Under the pieces are notes generated by a model. It was given only the letters and a program-made list of their open reading frames with translations, was not told the DNA's origin and made no database searches. Below, piece by piece: positions 59,302 through 64,000 of a stretch of 64,000 bases of DNA. Where the stretch lies: positions 1-64,000 of the forward strand of contig NZ_CP091244.1 of NCBI RefSeq assembly GCF_021650935.1, given 5' to 3'. The translations under genes and the position numbers were made by a program. The stretch comes from Thiothrix winogradskyi. GTDB lineage: Bacteria; Pseudomonadota; Gammaproteobacteria; Thiotrichales; Thiotrichaceae. Every line of letters starts with the position of its first letter. The first letter of the stretch is position 1.

Positions 59302-59550
59302 TCAGCAAGGCAGCTCTTCGTTGGGTGGAAGTTGCAGGAAAAAGCCATTTTCCTGCATCACGCGCCGCACTTCGCTGGCAGTAACCTGGAATTGCAACTG
59401 GCGCTCATCGTCCAGAAAAAACTCAAACGAGAATTCAGGCACCCCAAAAATTTTCAGTAAGACCTCAGGGACTCGCGCAAAATTATCCTTTTCCGGCAGA
59501 AACAGGAACGAACCCTGCTTGCGCCGACTGCGGTAAACGTAGCATTGCAT
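59302..59550 (-). CDS. ycgL: YcgL domain protein
   Basis: An 82-residue protein of the YcgL family: MQCYVYRSRRKQGSFLFLPEKDNFARVPE (in part), KIFGVPEFSFEFFL and VMQENGFFLQLPPNEEL at the end. Found almost only in gammaproteobacteria; function unknown. It is 4 bp downstream of the unknown membrane protein gene, on the same strand. Confidence 0.88.
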   Translation of the reverse strand: MQCYVYRSRRKQGSFLFLPEKDNFARVPEVLLKIFGVPEFSFEFFLDDERQLQFQVTASEVRRVMQENGFFLQLPPNEELPC

Positions 59551-59554
59551 CGCG

Positions 59555-60265
59555 TTACTCCTTGCCTTGTTCGTGCGTCATAATAGCGGCATCGCGGAGG
59601 TCAGCCGTTTTCAACGTGCGCGTTACCGTGCCGCCCTCCATACGCTCTTCCAGACCGATGTCGTTGGCTGATGCCGTCACGAGCTTGCCTTCACGCTTAC
59701 GCCCGTCTTTCTGGGTAATGCGCACATATTGCCCGACATTGCTGGACAATTTCCCCAACTCCAAGGGCTTGAACACCACGTGGTATAAAGCGCTGGAAGG
59801 CAAACTTTTCGCCCCCGCCAACACATCCTCTGGTTTAGGCTCAGGAGCGGGAGCAGGCGTTGTTGGTGCGGCTGCGGCAAGCGCTGGCTGCTCAGCACGG
59901 GCATTGGGCGGAATGTCGATGGTATGCGTAACCGGCGCGGCTTCTGCTGGTATTGCGACCGTTTGCGCGGCAGCACTCACCGGCGCAGACACATTCATCC
60001 CCATCGCTTGCGCATGGCGATAAACGTGCTGGTTCGCACCCGCAAACCATGCCACCGCCGCCAATAACACGCCGATAAAGCTGGTAATCACCCAACCACC
60101 TACCCGATGCCACATCGCTGGCAAAGTCAGCACATTAACGCCCGGAATCAATGCCACCAAGCCCGTGACCGGATGCCTCTGGAAACACAAGCCCGCCATC
60201 ACCAACCAACCCAGCAAAAATAACGCCACACCTAACAGCAGCACACCTAACAATACGTATTCCAT
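59555..60265 (-). CDS. Membrane protein with Sm-like C-terminal domain, unknown
   Basis: A 236-residue protein. Two N-terminal helices (YVLLGVLLLGVALFLLGWLV and VITSFIGVLLAAVAWFAGA), a Pro/Ala-rich region (about 95-145), then a globular domain from about 155 (FKPLELGKLSSNVGQYVRI, KDGRKREGKLVTASANDIGL, GTVTRTLKTADLRDAAIM) that looks like an LSM/Sm-type beta-barrel. Not assigned to a family. Precedes ycgL on the same strand and follows speA. Confidence 0.6.
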   Translation of the reverse strand: MEYVLLGVLLLGVALFLLGWLVMAGLCFQRHPVTGLVALIPGVNVLTLPAMWHRVGGWVITSFIGVLLAAVAWFAGANQHVYRHAQAMGMNVSAPVSAAAQTVAIPAEAAPVTHTIDIPPNARAEQPALAAAAPTTPAPAPEPKPEDVLAGAKSLPSSALYHVVFKPLELGKLSSNVGQYVRITQKDGRKREGKLVTASANDIGLEERMEGGTVTRTLKTADLRDAAIMTHEQGKE

Positions 60266-60286
60266 GATTTTCCTATTTGCCCCGAA

Positions 60287-62188
60287 TTAATCTTCGAGGT
60301 AAGTATAACCGATTAAACCTGCTTCTATTTTACGCAATAGCATTTTTTGTCGCTCAGAATCGTCAACGGCGGCGGCGAGTTTGCGACGGCATTGCGCCAG
60401 CAAGTCTTTCGGCTCGAAATGCACGTAGCGCAATAGTTCATCAATGGTATCACCACGCTCCGGTTCGGATAGCTTGTAACCGCCATCCGGCAACAATTCC
60501 ACATTGATGGAATCGGTGTCACCAAACAGATTATGCAAATCGCCGAGGATTTCCTGATACGCGCCCACCATAAAAATTCCCAGCAAATACGGCTGCCCTT
60601 TTTGCAACGAATGCAGCGCCAACGTGCTTGCCAGCCGCCCACTTTCCACGTAATGCGACACCGTGCCGTCGGAATCGCAAGTTAAATCTTGCATGGTGAC
60701 GCGCCGATCCGGGTTTTCCTGCAAGCGGTGCAGCGGCATAATCGGGAAAATCTGCTCGATTGCCCAGGCATCCGGCATGGACTGGAACAGCGAGAAATTG
60801 CAGAAATACTTGTCAGCCAATTTTTCCTGCAAGCTGGTTTGGATTTCCGGCTCTAAGGCTTCAAACAATTCCGGCTGGCTGAGCAGTTTGCGGCAAATGG
60901 CGCGATGGAATTCTTCCGCCCGCGCTCGCTGATTGAGATCGATAGAACCGTGCGCGTACATGCCGTGGGCATCGTCTAACCAATACGCCGCGTCGTGGTA
61001 GATTTCCGAAGGCGGCAAGCGCTTACGGTTGTGATACAAGCGGAACAGGTTGTGCAAAATCATCGGGTCATCATCATCCGGCTCACTTAGCGTCGGTTGC
61101 ACTTCCGGCTGTTCCGGGTCAGTGTCGATAACGTTGGTGATTAAAACCGCGTGATGGGCGCTTAAACCGCGCCCGGATTCGGAGATGAAATCGGGAAACG
61201 GCAGTTCGTATTCTTCGCACACGTCCTGCACGCTGCGCACGATGGTATTGGCGTATTCCTGCAAGCTGTAGTTGATCGAGCATTCGTTGCGCGAACGGGA
61301 GCCGTCGTAATCCACGCCCAAACCGCCGCCGACATCCACCACGCGAATGTTGGCACCCAAGCGATGTAATTCCGCAAAATACCGGCTAGCTTCGCGCATC
61401 CCGCGTTGAATATCTTGGATATTGGCAATCTGCGACCCCATGTGGAAATGCAGCAATTGCAGGCAATCGAGTTTCCCAGCGGCTTGCAATTGCTCAATCA
61501 TGTACAAGGCTTGCGCGGCAGAAAGCCCGAATTTGGATTTTTCCCCGCCAGTGTTTTGCCACTTGCCTTTGCCGAGGGTGTACAAACGGGTGCGAATACC
61601 GAGTAAGGGTTCGATGCCGAGTTTAGTGGCTTCTTCCAGCGTTTCGGCGAGTTCCGAGGGTTTTTCAACCACGATGAAAATGCGATGCCCCATTTGCCGT
61701 CCGATCAAGGCGAGGCGCAGATATTCGCGGTCTTTGTAGCCGTTGCAAATAATGGTGCTGCCGCTAGGGGCGGAACCGAGAACTGCCATGAGTTCGGGTT
61801 TGCTGCCTGCTTCCAAACCGACCTGTGTGCCACCGCCTTTGAGTATTTCTTGCACAACGCTACGTTGCTGATTGACTTTGATGGGGTAAATCGCGGTGTA
61901 CTGGCTGCTTTGCCCGCAATCAGCAATCGCTTGGTTGAATGCGCCTTGCAAGCGTTGCACCCGATCATGCAAGACATTGACGAAACGTACTAACAATGGG
62001 AAACGCATTCCGTCTTCGTTGTGGACGCGCATGGCGAGGGCGTGTAAATCAACTTGTTGCGTCGGGTTGCCGGGGACGCACATGGCGACATTGCCAGCGG
62101 CATTTATGTCGAAATAGCCATCACCCCAATGCTGGATGCTGTATAGGCGACGGGCGGCTTCAATGTTCCAAGTGTTGTGGGTGTACAT
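60287..62188 (-). CDS. speA: Biosynthetic arginine decarboxylase
   Basis: A 633-residue PLP-dependent fold III enzyme that makes agmatine for polyamine synthesis. Motifs: AIYPIKVNQQRSVV (Schiff-base Lys), GLEAGSKPELMAVLG, NGYKDREYLRLALIG, LLHFHMGSQIANI, VVDVGGGLGVDYDGSRS, SESGRGLSAHHAVLI and VGAYQEILGDLHNLFGD. Length is normal. Monocistronic or first gene of an operon with the Sm-like protein downstream. Confidence 0.96.
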   Translation of the reverse strand: MYTHNTWNIEAARRLYSIQHWGDGYFDINAAGNVAMCVPGNPTQQVDLHALAMRVHNEDGMRFPLLVRFVNVLHDRVQRLQGAFNQAIADCGQSSQYTAIYPIKVNQQRSVVQEILKGGGTQVGLEAGSKPELMAVLGSAPSGSTIICNGYKDREYLRLALIGRQMGHRIFIVVEKPSELAETLEEATKLGIEPLLGIRTRLYTLGKGKWQNTGGEKSKFGLSAAQALYMIEQLQAAGKLDCLQLLHFHMGSQIANIQDIQRGMREASRYFAELHRLGANIRVVDVGGGLGVDYDGSRSRNECSINYSLQEYANTIVRSVQDVCEEYELPFPDFISESGRGLSAHHAVLITNVIDTDPEQPEVQPTLSEPDDDDPMILHNLFRLYHNRKRLPPSEIYHDAAYWLDDAHGMYAHGSIDLNQRARAEEFHRAICRKLLSQPELFEALEPEIQTSLQEKLADKYFCNFSLFQSMPDAWAIEQIFPIMPLHRLQENPDRRVTMQDLTCDSDGTVSHYVESGRLASTLALHSLQKGQPYLLGIFMVGAYQEILGDLHNLFGDTDSINVELLPDGGYKLSEPERGDTIDELLRYVHFEPKDLLAQCRRKLAAAVDDSERQKMLLRKIEAGLIGYTYLED

Positions 62189-62258
62189 GGTATTCCTGCT
62201 GGCGTGGATGGCACGGTTTTAAGGTGTGCAGGATACTAGAAAAGTTGCCAAAATAAAT

Positions 62259-62281
62259 ACCCCCGCTATTGAGCCGGGGGT
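62259..62281. terminator. Hairpin between speA and DUF1840 genes
   Basis: ACCCCCGCT-ATTG-AGCCGGGGGT forms a stem with one unpaired G. No T-run on either strand. It lies in the 425-bp gap upstream of speA, so it may mark a leader or an older terminator. Confidence 0.4.
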
Positions 62282-62613
62282 TAGAGGAGTCGAAGCATGG
62301 TCAGGCAAGTTATTGTTATTGATGTTTAAGCCTGCTCTCTGCCTCTTGGGGCTTGCTGATAAATTCTTTATGTTGTTTCGCTGTTCTGACTGAAAGGACT
62401 ATTGCAACCCCTGTGCCAACTCTCAAAAAAACCATAAGCTAATGATAATTTTGACCTTTTAGGCATTCGCGCAATAATAGCCAACTAGCGAAACTAAGCA
62501 ACACTGTCAGAAAACGACACTTATCACGTCAATGGCTGACAAACCTGCCAGTGCCGCAAGCTTTAGGTATATGATTGACAGATGACTTTTGTGATTTTAA
62601 CAAGGAGCAAGCC
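62282..62613. other. Intergenic stretch between speA and the DUF1840 gene
   Basis: 332 bp without a credible gene. Mixed composition with a moderate A/T-rich stretch near 62430-62470. AAGGAG at 62602-62607 belongs to the next gene. No repeats found. Confidence 0.4.
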
Positions 62614-62937
62614 ATGATCCGCTTCACCAGCCCCGCCGCCGCCAGTGTTTCCATGTTTGAAAAGGATGCGAAAGCCCTGATTCGCATGATGGGGCATAGT
62701 GGCACTATCCCCAGCGCCATCCGTGCTGAAGACGTGGCAACAGCGCTGCAACACCTCGAAGCTGCCTTAAAAGCACAAGCAGCACAAACGGAATCTCCCG
62801 CCAAACAACCAACAGAGGAAGCCGAAGCGCCAGTGGTCAGCCTCAATGTCCGTGCTTACCCTTTATTGGAATTGCTGAAAACCGCCATTGCCACACAGAA
62901 AAATGTCATGTGGGAACAAGATAAAGCCTTTTTCTAA
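62614..62937 (+). CDS. DUF1840 family protein
   Basis: A 107-residue protein with the DUF1840 pattern, MIRFTSPAAASVSMFEKDAK, LIRMMGHSGTIPSAIRAEDV and QHLEAALKAQ. Function unknown; small and cytoplasmic. AAGGAG precedes the ATG at 62614; the ORF begins 39 bp earlier without a site. The next gene starts 2 bp after the stop. Confidence 0.88.
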   Translation: MIRFTSPAAASVSMFEKDAKALIRMMGHSGTIPSAIRAEDVATALQHLEAALKAQAAQTESPAKQPTEEAEAPVVSLNVRAYPLLELLKTAIATQKNVMWEQDKAFF

Positions 62938-62939
62938 CC

Positions 62940-64000
62940 TTGCTGAAACGCCTCTTCTTACTACTCATCCTGCTGACAAGCTGTCAAACGTGGGCGGCAG
63001 GTTTGCTTGTACCCGATAGGCGGGTGCAAGCCATTGACCTTGCCCCCTACCTCGAATTGCTGGAAGACCCAACGGGGCAACTCGACATTGCACAAGTCAG
63101 TTCCACCGAATATTCACATCATTTTGAGGCGAATACCGCCAGCGTGCCAGACATGGGGCGCACCCGTTCAACGTGGTGGGCGCGTTTCCAACTGCATTCC
63201 GGGCAAGCGCAGGAATGGTATTTATTGCTGGATCGCCCCATCGGTGGTTCAGTCGAAGCCTTCGTGTCGTCACAAGGTGTGCACAGTCTGCTGCACCGAC
63301 TGGATAAATTCCGTTTACCGGCATGGCATTTGCCAATGAAAGCCGGAGATAACGTCACCGTCTACTTACGCGCAAACAATGGGCAAGCATTACTGACATT
63401 GCCGCTCAAGCTAATGGATGCTGAAACCTTGCTGACCAGCAACAGCCAAGAAGAGATTCTGTTTGCTGCTTTGTTTGCGGGAATGTTGGTGTTAGCCGTG
63501 TATAACTTATTGCTATTTTTCAGCTTACGGGAATACAGCCACCTGAGCCTGACATTACTACTGTTTGCTAGCAGCTTATTCTTTTTACGGGATACCAATC
63601 TATTTCCTGCTCTCACTTGGCTGAATGACTCAAATCAGTATTTTTACACCACCCCATTACTCTTGATGTTTGTTACGGGCTTCCATTATTGGCGTTATAT
63701 CAATAAGGGGGCAAGCAGAGTCATAGAATATTTGTGTCAATGGATGCCCCACCTGTCTGTGGTCGCGATCCCTTTTATGGGATTGGTGTACCGGGGAGAA
63801 CAAATAATTTTTGGTATTGCCTTGTCCATGATGCCTGTTTTTTTTGTCCTCACCGGTCTAAACGTGTGGCATGGGCATCGTGCTAGTCGTATTGCATACT
63901 GGGCATTGATTACCCTGATTATTGCTGCTGTTCCTTATTCCGCCGCACAGGTTGGCTGGTTCACGTATGACAAACCCGCTGTCTACTTCACTGCAAGCGG
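62940..64000 (+). CDS. 7TMR-DISM membrane sensor (5' part)
   Basis: The frame is open to the window edge; 353 residues are visible. Signal peptide LLKRLFLLLILLTSCQTWAAG, then an extracellular 7TMR-DISMED2-type domain (residues about 25-170: STWWARFQLHSGQAQEWYLLLD, SVEAFVSSQG, VTVYLRANNGQALLTLPLKL), then several membrane helices (FAALFAGMLVLAVYNLLLFF and onward), the 7TM-DISM region. Such proteins end in a kinase, diguanylate cyclase or other output domain, which lies beyond the window. The start is TTG at 62940, two bases after the DUF1840 stop; no ATG is in reach and no clear ribosome binding site. Confidence 0.82.
   Translation, partial: MLKRLFLLLILLTSCQTWAAGLLVPDRRVQAIDLAPYLELLEDPTGQLDIAQVSSTEYSHHFEANTASVPDMGRTRSTWWARFQLHSGQAQEWYLLLDRPIGGSVEAFVSSQGVHSLLHRLDKFRLPAWHLPMKAGDNVTVYLRANNGQALLTLPLKLMDAETLLTSNSQEEILFAALFAGMLVLAVYNLLLFFSLREYSHLSLTLLLFASSLFFLRDTNLFPALTWLNDSNQYFYTTPLLLMFVTGFHYWRYINKGASRVIEYLCQWMPHLSVVAIPFMGLVYRGEQIIFGIALSMMPVFFVLTGLNVWHGHRASRIAYWALITLIIAAVPYSAAQVGWFTYDKPAVYFTAS

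Overview
The window reads as a stretch of chromosome from a free-living gammaproteobacterium of the Thiothrix / Thiotrichales type. This is inferred from gene content and protein style (cytochrome oxidase cluster with a cytochrome c-tailed subunit II, BtuM-type cobalamin uptake, many toxin-antitoxin modules); no rRNA is present to confirm it. Coding density is high. No tRNA, rRNA, CRISPR array, phage or intact insertion sequence was found.

Region by region. 1-5.3 kb: the end of a peroxiredoxin, a PIN-PhoH ATPase, a DedA protein, a LysR regulator divergent from a pirin, and a cytochrome b561-YceI pair. 5.3-12.4 kb: a patatin/Omp85 protein, small unknowns, a methyltransferase remnant, and a histidine kinase and response regulator whose genes share a 28-bp promoter-proximal box; then exonuclease III. 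12.5-14.6 kb: argD-argF. 14.7-27.9 kb: a complete aa3-type cytochrome c oxidase locus: heme A synthase, a TlpA-like protein, DUF2244, subunits II and I, a 45-residue membrane protein, Cox11, subunit III, DUF2909, SURF1, an SCO-like protein, DUF2189, heme O synthase, a divergent heme-copper-oxidase-like protein lacking the Cu_B histidine pair, a second DUF2189 and SCO. 28-34 kb: FeSOD, a PDC/Cache sensor beside a frameshifted receiver pseudogene, YefM-YoeB, and an AT-rich pair of coiled-coil genes of unknown function. 34-41.8 kb: a frameshifted NAGGN amidotransferase, a decayed toxin-antitoxin pair, TatD, glutamate dehydrogenase, RlmA and a beta-propeller lipoprotein.

42-51 kb is a cobalamin uptake and late-synthesis locus. 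A cobalamin riboswitch precedes btuB, followed by a BtuM-like inner-membrane importer, an ATP-pyrophosphatase-like protein, cbiB, cobD/cobC and cobQ; a convergent operon carries cobU-cobT-cobS. Together they take up corrinoids, amidate and attach the aminopropanol arm, activate cobinamide and join the lower ligand. 51-52 kb: gamma carbonic anhydrase and an ADP-ribose pyrophosphatase. 53.3-56.7 kb is a toxin-antitoxin island with four modules (Phd-VapC, BrnTA, DUF2281-VapC, and a RHH antitoxin with a ParE-HipA in-frame fusion). 56.8-64 kb: M14-type deacylase, GCS2-like ligase, YcgL, an unknown membrane protein, arginine decarboxylase, DUF1840 and the start of a 7TM-DISM sensor.

A C/G-rich palindromic repeat family occurs at six places. 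Two copies lie inside the cobQ reading frame and are translated, and one copy forms the leader of xth.
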